From Tubulanus polymorphus (taxonomy: Eukaryota; Nemertea; Palaeonemertea; Tubulaniformes; Tubulanidae), in the NCBI RefSeq assembly GCF_964204645.1, contig NC_134032.1, positions 3,870,916 through 3,934,915 of the forward strand: a stretch of 64,000 nt of DNA. The letters run 5' to 3'. The translations under genes and the position numbers were made by a program. The notes under the pieces were generated by a model. It did no database searches. It was not told the DNA's origin and saw nothing but the letters and a program-made list of their open reading frames with translations. Of this stretch, positions 1 through 10,511 are shown in pieces (positions within the stretch are counted from its first letter, which is position 1; every line of letters begins with the position of its first letter).

Positions 1-2852
1 TATAGATATACTATATTAAGAGAATCATTATATGTGGATTAAACAAATCGATTTATTCTTTAGAACAGAAAGTGATCACCATAATAAAATATATCTATGT
101 AGAAAATGTTAACATAGATTCAGTAATGAAAGTACATTATTAAATCATAAACAATTATGTGAAAATCATGATTATTGTAAATTAGTTTTACCAAATGAAA
201 AAGATAAAATATTAGAATTCAAAAAATATGATTACAAAAATAAAGTACCATTTGTTATATATGGAGATTTTGAATCATTAAATAAAGAATTAACTGATCA
301 AGATAGAAAAGAAATATATTATAAAAGAAAGAAATTAAATTCTAATGAAAATGATTTTTCAGATGAACCACCAAAAACAAATACTATTAAAAAGATTCAT
401 CAATCAGCTGCAGCTTTCGGGTTATATATTAAATCTGATTATCCAGAACTAATTGAAAGTGAATATTATAATTACAGAAATGAAAATGTTATCAATCATT
501 TTTGTGACTTATTAATCGAATATGAAATAAGATTTAGTAAATTATTGAAAACAAATATAGAAATTATAATGACAGAAGAAGATAAAGAAGTATTTGCGTT
601 TGCAGATAAATGTTATTATTGTGAAAAGATATTTGATTATAAAGATAAAAAAGTAAGAGACCATGATCATTTGAATGGAAAGTTTAGAGGCGCTGCACAT
701 GAGAATTGTAACTTACAAGCTAAGAAAATTGATTTTGTACCGGTTATATTTCATAATCTATCAGGATATGATGCACATTTATTCATCAAACAGTTATGCC
801 ATAAAATAGAAGAAATTAATAATGAAATAGAAAGATTAAATTCAAATAGATCAAAAGATAAAATACCAACTTATAAATTTAGAATGTTAGCTAAAACATC
901 TGAGAATTATATATCATTCCAATTTGGATGTCTAAGATTTATAGATTCATATAGACTTTTAAATAGTTCATTAGATAACTTATCAAAATCATTAGTTGAT
1001 GATGAATTAAAAATATTAAAGCAACATTACCCAAATAATGATGATTTTCAATTAATGAGATATAAAGGAGCAATTCCATATTCATTTTATGAATCACATA
1101 ATGATTTCAATATAACTGAATTATTGAAAGAACGATTCTATGATGAATTAAAAAAAGTATATGTTAACGATGAAGTATATAATAGAACATTGAATATTTG
1201 GAATCATTTCAAAATAGAAAATCATGGACAATTAGTAGATTTATATTTAAAATCAGATGTATTATTATTAACCGATATATTCGAAAGGTTTAGAGATGTA
1301 AACCTAAAATATTTTAACATTGATCCTTGTCATTGTTATTCATAACCAGGTTTAACATGGGATTGTGGATTAAAATGTACAGATATAAAAATGGATTTGT
1401 TAACAAATATAGATCAATTACTATTATTTGAAAAATCTATAAGAGGAGGAGTTTCAGGTGTATTAGGTGATAGATATTTCAATGTAAATGATAACCCTGG
1501 ATATAAGTTATTATATATAGATGCAAATAATTTGTATGGTTTGGCAATGATGGAACCACAACCTTATGGAGTATTTGAATTAACTGAAGTTTTACAGAAT
1601 GAAAATAATGATAAATTTGATTGGAAGAAAAGAATTCTAGATATTGCAGATGATTCAGATACTGGTTACTTCTTTGTTGTAGACTTGGAATATCCTGAAG
1701 ATAAAAAAATTAAATCTAGAAATCTAGCTTACTGTCCAGAACATAAAACTGTAACTCATGAAAAATTATCAAATTACCAAAAAAGAATTAAACCCGAAAA
1801 TCTTATTCATACAGAAAAGTTAATGGTAACTCAAGAAGATAAATATAATTATTTAGTACACTATAGAATGTTAAAGTTTTATTTGAATCGAGGAATGGTT
1901 CTACAAAAAGTACATAGATATATTTCATTCAGTCAATCTAAGTGGTTAGAAAAATATATAGATTTTAACACCAAACAGAGAACTGAAGCTAAAACTGATT
2001 TCGAAAAAGATTTCAAGTTAATGAACAATGCATTCTATGGTAAGACTTGTGAAAATATTAGAAATAGAAATGATATTGAGTTAGTCAGTAATGGTAAAAG
2101 GATAAGTCATTTACAATCATATCCTAAGTTCATTGGTAACAGAATATTTGATGAAAATTTAGCCGCAGTTAAGATGAGTAGAACATCAATGAAATTTAAT
2201 AAACTAATCTATGTTGGAGCATCAGTTTTAGAATTATCAAAATTACTAATGTATGAATTCTATTATAATGTATCACAACCACTTTTTGGAGAAAAACATA
2301 TAGAAATACAATATTTTGATACCGATTCTTACATATTAAAGATAAAAACTGATAACATAACAGATGATTTAAAAACATTAAAACATCATTTTGATTTTAG
2401 TAATTATCCTAAAGATCATGAATTGTTTAGCAATGATAATAAAAAACTTCCCGGTAAATTCAAAGATGAATTAGGTGGTGAAGAAATGATAGAGTTCATA
2501 GGTATTAGATCTAAAATGTATTCACATAAAACTAAAGAACATGAAGCTAAAAAGTTTAAAGGAATAACCAAAAGTGTAGTAGAAAAGAATATTCATTTCA
2601 AAGATTACATCAATTGTATATTCAATGAAGAAGTTAGAAAACATAAGATGAGATGTTTAAGATCTGAAGATCATGAAATGTTAATTGAAAAAAATTGAAA
2701 AGATAAGTCTAAACCCATTTGATGATAAAAGATATGTTCTGGATGATGGAATTCATACAGTTGCTTATGGGTGTAATTTAGATGAATACTTAAAATTTAA
2801 AAGAGAAGAAACAAAAGAGAACGAGATAATGAAAAGAATTCTAACGTGTTAA
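1..2852 (+). pseudogene. polB: Protein-primed family B DNA polymerase (Polinton), 5' truncated by window edge and disabled
   Basis: Replicative polymerase of the element. Motifs in order: a CxxC-type finger near 98-160; exonuclease motif I (YGDFESL, about 258-280); an endonuclease VII-like zinc segment (CxxC, then VRDHDH, RG and CN, about 610-715); Exo II (NLSGYDAHLF, about 754-783); Exo III (YLKSDVLLL, about 1243); polymerase motif A (DANNLYG, about 1519); motif B (NNAFYGKT, about 2023); motif C (YFDTDS, about 2311). One frame runs through to 2698 but has in-frame TAA codons at 110-112 and 1343-1345. At about 2690 an A7 run shifts the frame, and the conserved C-terminal tail continues in another frame to a stop at 2850-2852. 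At least three lesions make it non-functional as read; homopolymer sequencing error could explain the frameshift but not the stops. Confidence 0.9.
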
Positions 2853-2881
2853 TCAAATTTCAATAAAAATATGTATTATAA

Positions 2882-3257
2882 ATGGAGAGTAAACAAACAC
2901 ACAGTGAGAACAACAAATTATTTCTAGATAGAATAAAAGATATCACAAATTTAAAATCAGTAGATTATAAATTTAAGAAGTTAAAAGAATTAACAATCCA
3001 TAAGAAATATCTATATTAATTCTTAATATCTAAGAAATATCTCTATTGATACAGTTACTAACAAATATGGAGATAAATTAGTTATACACTTAGAATATGA
3101 AGGATTAAAAGGAAATACATATAAATTCAGAACATATTTACCGGATAGATTTCATAGATTATCAAGTGAAGATCTAGAAGAATTATGTTCTGGAGATTTC
3201 TATTTCGTATACAAAGGTAAGAATGAAAAAGGGCACCATGAAATAAATTTCGAATAA
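2882..3257 (+). pseudogene. Small Polinton protein of unknown function, broken
   Basis: The ATG lies in the element's usual TATAAATGG context, 29 bases after the polymerase stop. The lysine-rich N-terminal part runs about 45 codons to a TAA near 3017. Just there a short stretch (AAGAAATATCT) occurs twice about 30 bases apart, which looks like a small duplication that broke the frame. The downstream part is open again and ends with a charged, tyrosine-rich tail at 3255-3257. I do not recognise the family. Its place next to polB and its start motif are the only support that it was a gene. Confidence 0.5.
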
Positions 3258-3271
3258 AATATGTAAAATAA

Positions 3272-4034
3272 ATGGTAGAATTAAAAGTATACAGAATATT
3301 TGTTGATTCAAGAAAACTTACAAATTATAAATCTCATAATTTACTAGTACAATTAGATAGAGAATTTAAGAATTGTGTAGATTTAAAATTAGTTAATATA
3401 AGTTTATGTAATTCTTTTTATAATATATCGAATAAAACTATTGAAGATAATACTGTTTTAATTCATATTAGAAATGTAGATAAATGGTTTCATCTAATTT
3501 TAAAACCAGGATTATAAAATTTAGAAACATTAGCTCAAGAAATTAATCGAAGAGCACGGTTGAAAATTAGAAAAGATGATACATTTTTTATTAAATTTAA
3601 TAAAAGTGATAGCACAAATAAAATTAAAATAAAGTTACATGATGAAAGTCAACATGCATTTATGGTAAAAAAAAACCTATAGCTAAACTGTTAGGAATTG
3701 TACCAGATACCGTTACAGGAAACGTAGATGGTAATTCAAATATAATACCTTTTACACACTGTTATATTTATTGCAATTTAATCGAGCATAACAAAAACTT
3801 TCGAAGCAACTAAAGAAACAATTTGTAATTCTAGTATATTAAATATTTTACCGCTAAAAAAATATTAAACAATTTGGAACTCAAATAAATTATAATTTAA
3901 CAGAATGTGATTTTAAACCTTGCATTCCTCAATTTAATAATTTTAAATTAGAAATAAGAAATCACAATGGTTATTTAATTGATTTGAATAACTTACCTGT
4001 AATTTATGAATTAGTTATAAGATGTAAAGAGTAA
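3272..4034 (+). pseudogene. Candidate penton / minor capsid protein, broken
   Basis: The start is in an ATAAATGG context 15 bases after the previous gene. The first 81 codons are open, then an in-frame TAA (3515-3517) interrupts a continuing reading. Frame changes follow near the A9 run at about 3667 and again between 3780 and 3870. The last part ends NLPVIYELVIRCKE and stops at 4034. The N-terminal VDSRKLTNYKSHNLLVQL stretch, the alternation of short hydrophobic strands and the closing 'GYLIDLNNLPVIYEL' strand resemble the single jelly-roll minor capsid (penton) proteins of Polintons. That assignment is by resemblance only. Structure prediction of each open segment would decide; the product could also be another virion protein. 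Confidence 0.45.
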
Positions 4035-4050
4035 TTTTTTCATTATATAA

Positions 4051-4407
4051 ATGAATATAACTGTTGGACCGAGTATATGTTTTGGGTTTGATTTTAAACA
4101 CGAGAAAGAAATGAAATTTAACGTTAATGATGTAATTACACATATCAAAAATATTACATTTTCTAATGAAACAACATTTGAGTATGAAACAACAATAGAT
4201 AAAGAAACTTTAAATGTAGAAAAGATTACTAATTTAATTAGAGAATCTTTAAGATTTTATGAATAAGATGAAGATTTTATCATCGATGATATTAAAAAAA
4301 TAATAATTGAAATATATACAAATGAAACTAGTAATGAAATAAATGTTGAATTAATCATAAATAAGATAACTAAATATTTTGATGATAGTAATTTTTTTGA
4401 TAAATAA
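4051..4407 (+). pseudogene. Small acidic Polinton protein, one in-frame stop
   Basis: Starts at TATAAATG 16 bases after the preceding gene and reads 71 codons to a TAA at 4264-4266. It then continues in the same frame, without loss of coding character, for 46 more codons to a TAA at 4405-4407 that abuts the next ATG. Full length would be about 118 residues, rich in Asp, Glu, Asn and Ile, with no cysteine-rich motif or membrane segment apart from a short N-terminal stretch. Function is not recognised. The single stop could be a nonsense mutation, in keeping with the decay of the neighbouring plus-strand genes. Confidence 0.5.
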
Positions 4408-4671
4408 ATGAGTGATAATAAGTGGATAATAACTGGATTATATAATGGCGCATTACTATCAGTTGGAACTGTTGGTTATTCATTGGTATTAAAAAAAGTA
4501 TTTAAAATGGGAAGTGTTAATGTTGATAGATTTGATATAAATGATATTTTAAAATTAACATTAGCAGTTACTTTATCTAATTTAACTATTGATTATTTAG
4601 AAAACAAAAATATATTCCTCCCATATAAATACATAAATATTATACTAAATAAATGGCTTCTGCAGTTATAA
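4408..4671 (+). CDS. Small membrane protein of the Polinton
   Basis: An intact 87-codon frame whose ATG (AATAAATG context) immediately follows the previous stop. There are two hydrophobic segments: residues about 6-25 (GLYNGALLSVGTVGYSLVL) and about 46-62 (ILKLTLAVTLSNLTIDYL), separated by a short polar loop. It overlaps the next gene by 19 bases. The extreme C-terminus reads through the next gene's AATAAATGG start motif, so a slightly earlier original stop is possible. Small two-pass proteins of this kind are common in Polintons and may be virion membrane or lysis-type components; I cannot assign a role. Confidence 0.6.
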   Translation: MSDNKWIITGLYNGALLSVGTVGYSLVLKKVFKMGSVNVDRFDINDILKLTLAVTLSNLTIDYLENKNIFLPYKYINIILNKWLLQL

Positions 4672-5141
4672 CTATTATAGGATCGGCAATCGTTAACGCT
4701 TTAGCATTTACTGGTGGCGGTTATTTATTTAAACATATTGATAAAAATAGTTCATTAGGAGAACAAAGAAGACATAACTTAGCATTAGAGAAATACAATA
4801 AAGCAGCAGAAGAATATAGAGAAAAAAGACAAAACTATATGGATTACATCAATAAAGAATTATATGATCAGAAAATTTCACACAGAGATTTTCAATCAGT
4901 TGATGATGCAATGAGTTTATATAACGCGGTAACCAATAAAGAAAAATTACATGTATACAAACCTAAATTATCAGATTATTATACCCCCAGTAAAGAACAA
5001 CAGAAATATGAAATAATATGGATTTTAGGTGGAACAGTTATTGTTATATTTGTTGCTTATAAGTTCACTAATTGGTATTTTTTTCTGCCAAATAAATGGA
5101 AGATAAAGTTGATAATATTGATATTATTCTTCATGATATAA
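4653..5141 (+). CDS. Bitopic or two-pass membrane protein of the Polinton
   Basis: A 162-codon open frame starting at AAATAAATGG. Residues about 3-25 form an alanine- and glycine-rich hydrophobic segment (ending GGGYLF). A long charged helical middle follows (EKYNKAAEEYREKRQNYM region). A second membrane segment lies near residues 124-142 (WILGGTVIVIFVAYKF). The last 18 or so residues run over the ATG of the next gene at 5096, as in the gene before, so the natural end may be earlier. No enzymatic motif. The architecture (membrane anchor, coiled linker, membrane anchor) suggests a structural or membrane-remodelling role, by inference only. Confidence 0.6.
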   Translation: MASAVITIIGSAIVNALAFTGGGYLFKHIDKNSSLGEQRRHNLALEKYNKAAEEYREKRQNYMDYINKELYDQKISHRDFQSVDDAMSLYNAVTNKEKLHVYKPKLSDYYTPSKEQQKYEIIWILGGTVIVIFVAYKFTNWYFFLPNKWKIKLIILILFFMI

Positions 5142-5529
5142 ATAAAACTATATTAAAAACATATTTAGAAAAACAAATATTAGAATTTGAAAGTGACTTA
5201 AAGATAAAAAAGAAAAAATATTTAAAAGTAAAATTATATATTATTTGATTATAAGTGGTTCGGTTACAATTAGTTCTGTAATAACATTTCTAGCAATATT
5301 CAGTCCATTAACACCTTTAGCTATATCAATTGGTGTGTTAGGATTATCATCAAGTGTATTAACTGGTATAAGTTCAAAATTAAATATAAAAAGTAATAAA
5401 GAAAAAATTAAAACTAATATAAAAGAAATTAATAAATTAAAGAATACACTAGATTATATAATAAGTTTAAATGGCCACATAACAGTTGAAGAACAAGATA
5501 AATTATTAAAAGAATTAATAAATTATTAA
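5096..5529 (+). pseudogene. Coiled-coil/membrane protein of the Polinton, frameshifted
   Basis: The ATG at 5096 has the AAATAAATGG context. About 48 codons of charged, lysine-rich helix are followed by a TGA and a frame change just before 5245. The downstream frame holds two hydrophobic stretches (VTISSVITFLAIFSPL and LAISIGVLGLSSSVLTGI) and then a heptad-like charged tail to a TAA at 5527-5529. Together they make a plausible protein of about 143 residues: helix, paired membrane segments, coiled coil. I infer that the two frames were one gene from the lack of another start motif between them. Function unknown. Confidence 0.5.
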
Positions 5530-5545
5530 TTTTTTAATTATATAA

Positions 5546-6871
5546 ATGGCAGATAGTTTTCCAAAAGCTTTCCAATATCATAAATCAATTAAATATAATA
5601 TTCCTGCAATAGATTTTAATACAGATATTACATATAGAAATGAAGTTTTAAATTCATTAATTGATTTATATATTTATGTAACTGAAAGTAATAATTTTCA
5701 TGTAAGGATGGAAAATATATTTCATGTGTATACAATTAATTTCAAAAATTTAAATGAGGCAAAACAATGGTTATTAAAATCTAATATGAAGTATTGGCAG
5801 AACCAATTAAATTTTGCTATTTATTGCGCAACAACAGGATGTGGAATTAGTTGGAATGATCATTTAAACAAACCAAGTTTACCATTGATGTTATCACTTT
5901 TTAGATTTCATTCTTATTTCAAATAAAATTAATATTAGATGAATTAGAATGTCCTTTACCAGGTTCAAAATATTTTAAAGAAGTGAATAATAATATTAAT
6001 TTTTCTAAGTTTTATAAAATATGTAATGAATTTAATATTAATTCAAATAAAGATTTTAGAGCAAAAATTGGAGCAATGGGTGGATTAGGAATATTATATA
6101 CTAAAGAATTTGGAAAAATAATAAAAAATTCAGAAATAAGAACACTAAATTGGAATGAATTACCAAAATATTATAATAATATACAACAACAAAATAATAA
6201 TGGTTGGGTTAATTTCATTTTAGAAAATAGTGAAGGTTTTACTAAAGCTGGTATACAAAGAATAAATCAATCTATTTGAACTTATTTGATATGTATTTTA
6301 GGTGCGCAAGTTGAAACTAGATCCCCAATAATTGGAAATGATAATACTTCATTCGATGCGCAGAAACAATTTAAAGTATTATTTGAAGATTCTATTCATA
6401 ATGATAAAAATAGATCGATTCCGGAAAACATTGTAAGATATCAAAATTATTTAGATAAATCACATATTAGATCAAATTATTGTATAGGCCCTAATCTATT
6501 TATTATTTCTAATGATTTAGTATTAAAGATGGGAAATATAATTGGTTACAATAATCTAATTAAAACTGGAACAATAAATAATTCATTTGGATTAAATGAT
6601 ATAAATAAAAAGATAATTACTGCTCCAAAATTAATGGAAGGTGAAAAAAATAAAAAACACATTCAATCAACTGAAACTAAAACTAAGAATATTAAATTAA
6701 ATAATGATTCTAAAAATAAAAGATTACAATACATCAGAAAATATAAAAACTGATAATATTCAACATGATATAATTAAACTAAATGATGATAATAAATCCC
6801 ATGAAAATACTAAATTAGCTTTAACTTGTATAGGAATTGTAATCGGAGGAATATTATATTTTAAATTTTAA
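5546..6871 (+). pseudogene. Conserved Polinton protein with a CATTGCG motif, multiply broken
   Basis: Starts at TATAAATGG. The N-terminal frame (126 codons) contains LNFAIYCATTGCGISW, a block I associate with a conserved uncharacterised Polinton/adintovirus protein. The reading shifts frame at about 5925, continues through 5983-6276, meets a TGA at 6277-6279 in place of a likely arginine CGA, and goes on in the same frame (CILGAQVETRSPI) to a stop at 6753. A second shift in an A-run near 6745 opens a tail ending in a hydrophobic segment (LALTCIGIVIGGILYF) and a stop at 6869-6871. So there are at least two frameshifts and one nonsense change. The C-terminal membrane anchor suggests a virion or membrane-associated product. 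The family assignment rests on memory of conserved blocks, not a search. Confidence 0.6.
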
Positions 6872-6886
6872 TTTTTTATTATGTAA

Positions 6887-8341
6887 ATGGCAGAAGGTGG
6901 AGAAGATATTCCATTGGATCCTTTAGATGAACCCGGTATAAGTGATGAACAACAACCTGATTTTGATGAAACAAGTTTTAGTAATGATAATAAAATAGAA
7001 TATAATACTAATTTACCAGAAGTTGTTCCTGGTTCTAAAAACCTATCAACAGATGAATATATTAGAGGAGGTAAATCGAGAATAGATATTGAAAATGTAG
7101 ATCCAGAAATAACAAAAAAAGAATTAAAATATGACAATTTAACTGATGAATTAAAACCAATGTTAAAAATATCTGGTTTCAATATAACAAATAAAGGTAT
7201 GGATAAATTAGTTAATGATTTGAAATATTTAAATGGTGATTATTATTGGAATTTGAAAGGTAACTATTATTTTAAGATTTCAAATATTAAAAGTAACGAT
7301 AAAATAATAACACAATCAACTTTTAATTTGTTTAAACCAGATAGAATTAAGAAAATCATTAATGATGTTATAACTGATGTTACACAAAAACAAAGAGATG
7401 ATAATATAAAAGAATTTAAACAAAGAAATGCTAAAAAATTTTAAGATAATTAATGAAAATTTAAGACAAAAAAAAATTACTAAAGAAGCTGATAATTCCA
7501 AAACTAGTACACTTAAATCAAACACTGAAGTTCAAATTGAAAAACTTTTACCGAATGGATTACTTGATGCAACAGATCAAGAATTAGAAGATTTAGATAT
7601 ATTTTCTGATAAAGCAATTAGAGAAATTATTAGTATAAGAAGCGAAACTGATAAAATTGCACATAATAAAAGTATAAGAGATATTAAAATTAACAATTTA
7701 GAAAAAGAATTAACTGATAAAAATAAAGAAATAGAAAAATTAAAGTCTGATCTTGATCGTCAAGTAATTGATAAAATAGAATATAGGCAAAAAGAATTAC
7801 GTTTAGAAAAAGAAATTAATAATTTAAAAGATAATTTAGAAGTACAGAAAGAAGAAATTAAATTATTATTAAAATCATATGATTATTGTATTAATAGATT
7901 AAAAGTTGTTGTTTAAGATTTAATAATTAAACCAAATTCTGAAATATCATTGAAAGATAGAATAAAATTGTTATTTAAGTTTAAAGGAATAACAATTCTT
8001 TCAATTCTAACAGCTGTAACTATGTTATTTACAACAATTGGTTTAGCAATGTCAAATGATTTGAAATCTACTCCTTCTCCCAATAAACCGGATAAACCCC
8101 CAGATAATAATTCTATACAAGATAAAGTTAAGGATGGTTTAAAGAAATTAGCAAAATATTTATGGGAACTATCAAAGAAATCTGCTGCAGCATTGCCAGG
8201 AGTTATTGCATCCATTGTTGGTGTATATTGAAATCTGCAGGAAACATTATTAACTTTGCTGCTGAACATATTATTTTATTTTTAAGTACAGTTGTAAGTG
8301 CAATTATTTTTGGGTTAGTAAACATGATTAAAAATAAATAA
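6887..8341 (+). pseudogene. Coiled-coil protein with C-terminal membrane segments (Polinton), multiply broken
   Basis: Begins at TGTAAATGG with an acidic N-terminus (MAEGGEDIPLDPLDEPG). After 185 codons it shifts frame near 7440. The second part (to 7913) is a long coiled coil rich in Lys, Glu and Leu heptads. An in-frame TAA at 7914-7916 is followed by the same frame. That holds a hydrophobic segment, a proline-rich linker (PSPNKPDKPP) and an amphipathic stretch ending AAALPGVIASIVG. A lost base near 8229 shifts to a last hydrophobic tail with stop at 8339-8341. The order acidic head, coiled coil, proline linker, small-residue helix matches a conserved but uncharacterised Polinton protein class placed just before the capsid gene. 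Three lesions at least. Confidence 0.6.
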
Positions 8342-8360
8342 TTAATTTTTTGTTAAATAA

Positions 8361-10414
8361 ATGAGTGGGAGTTATATCAATCCTTCTAAGAATCATAGAA
8401 TATCTAATGCTATTAAAGGCCGAGGAGCAGTATAAAAGCCCAATCAATGTCAAAGATGGCAGTACCCATGAAGCAATAGTGCAGTGGAGAGCTCCAACGG
8501 TTGAAACTGGAAATCTCCTATTTTCTCTGTCAGTTATCCGATTTGGACCCTCCTTTTTGTCAGACATATGTATTAATGTGTAATATATTCATTTCTGCAG
8601 TCAAAAATATGTTTTAGGCCCTCCTCTACGAGAAATTAAGCTTTTTAGTTGGTATTTCCTTCAAAATTTGAATCTTTGAATGACATAGAGGGAGGAGTTA
8701 TCCAGTGAATTAGTGTAGCTCACAGAGCACATTAACAGTAATTTGATACGTCCTATAGTCATCAGCATACATAAACAAAACATAGCCTCATTCATAGTAC
8801 CAACATTTGGCAACATCAAAACTTTTTCTATGGTCAATGGATCAGTCTGAAATTTCGTACACTTGTTTAGCTATCTACCATCAATGTTGTGTCCTAATTT
8901 CATCGAAATCGGATAAAAATTGATGATTTTCAAAAAATTTGAAATGTCTCTAAAATGTTTAATCTTGGCCCTATCTCTACAAAAAAAGATCGCTAGCATC
9001 AGATTTTCATTCCCACTATGACTAGATTATATAAAATTAGTTTAGAACTTGATATGAAAACTTTTATGAATTTGTCAAATTTTACTGTGTGTGACCTGCT
9101 TTTCTGTTGTGAGCCAACCTCGCTCACTCTAAACATTTTAAACAAGATACTGTAAAAGTGGGACGGCCGATCTCAAGTGTTTGCCACCCGGTTAACTAGC
9201 ATCCATACTCCTCGGCCTTTAAAGCAGAAAGATCACATCGTATAATTACTCATAATCCTTCTAATATTAATCCCGATGAAACTTTATATGTTAGAATTCC
9301 TAGATTAACACAAAATACTTTTTATGTTCCAAATAGTATTTATTTATCAGCCGATATAAAAGTAATCGGTAATAATAACAATTATGTTGTCGATAATGTT
9401 GGGAGATATTTGATTAAAAAATTAACAATAAAGATTGGTCCAGAAACAGTTATCTCATTAGATGATTATAATTTATTTATGCATTATAAAGATTTATGGT
9501 TAACTAAAGAAAATAGAAATAATATGATATTTCAAGGCATTCAATCAGAAAACCAAAATAAATTAAGATCAGGAGCTAATGACGCAATAGTAACTCGTAC
9601 CGCAGATAATTTGATAAAAAAGATTTATGGAAGCAAATATAAAATTCCATTAGACTTTGAATTGACAAATAATAATGCGCCTTTATATAAATATGCAATT
9701 CAAGAAGACGTTATATTCGAAATAACATTTGCTCCTGTTAATGAAATTGTAATATCTAGCGTTGTTAAAGATATGATTTATAAATTATCGAATATATGTT
9801 TAGAATATGATACAGTAACTGATGAAAATATTTCAAGTATAATTCAAACTCAATACAATCAAGGATTTTCATTATTATATGATTATATTGATAAATTTAA
9901 AACTGTAACTATTAATGCAAATGATGAAATAATTAATGAGAATATTAACTTCCCAAGAAGATCTATTAAAGGTATATTAATATTTTTTACCATTGCAACA
10001 TATTCTAATGGTGCAATACAGGTTGATAAGTATTATAATCCTGAAATAACAAAAGTAGAAATAACTATCGAAGGAATAGCAAATAAAATATTTTGTCAAG
10101 GAATGAGAATGAAAGATCAATGGCCAGAAATTAGAAAACATTTTATGAATGATAAAGTTAAATCATCTGAAAATTGTAATATTAATCAAATTGATTATTA
10201 TACCGGTAATAAATATGCATTATGGTTAGATTTTAGAACTACAGAGGATAATTCATTACATGGTTCTGGAAAAAAACTACAGAACACTAAAGATGGAATA
10301 CAATTATTCATGACAAAGAAAAAGGGAATCAAAAATTTTAAAATGCACATTTATATTATATCTGACGCGCAATTAAATATTGTAAATTCACAATTAGATA
10401 GTGTTATGTATTAA
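8361..10414 (+). pseudogene. Major capsid protein (double jelly-roll), split by a MITE
   Basis: The ATG sits in AATAAATGAG. Eighteen codons later the gene is interrupted at a TTAA by an 802-bp MITE, and resumes at 9223. Removing the insert plus one TTAA copy leaves 1,248 bases, that is 415 codons plus stop, with no other lesion. Conserved-looking blocks: VGRYLIKKLTIKIG followed by LDDYNLFMHYKDLWLT near 9400-9500, the long central strands, and GNKYALWLDFR with an internal glycine loop near 10205-10270. These match the hexon-like double jelly-roll capsid proteins of Polintons, which form the icosahedral shell. As it stands only an N-terminal stub and a promoter-less C-terminal part remain. The gene is otherwise much better preserved than its plus-strand neighbours. 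Confidence 0.8.
8417..9218. mobile_element. TTAA-flanked MITE inside the capsid gene
   Basis: Flanked on both sides by TTAA (8413-8416 and 9219-9222). The ends are inverted: AGGCCGAGGAG on the left, and its complement CTCCTCGGCCT on the right. There is no coding capacity, and base composition is higher in GC than the host gene. TTAA target duplications are the mark of the piggyBac superfamily (also Kolobok), so it is probably a non-autonomous element moved by such a transposase. Its termini do not match those of the piggyBac copy at 10.5 kb, so that copy is unlikely to have been its driver. Confidence 0.85.
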
Positions 10415-10511
10415 AATTTTAACTTTAATAAAAATTTATATAATAAATGGAAGGTGGAATATATGAAATACAAACTCCAAGTGAAATGATAACAGATATA
10501 TTATATATTAC

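Noticed and set aside
110-7916. Recoding of TAA/TGA in the Polinton genes (alternative code)
   Set aside because: Stops of both kinds co-occur with frameshifts, and intact neighbours use TAA and TGA as terminators, so decay explains them better.
7913-8269. Minus-strand 118-codon frame, and similar antisense frames at 6868-7182 and 2196-2378
   Set aside because: They lie opposite clear Polinton coding sequence and lack start motifs and recognisable domains.
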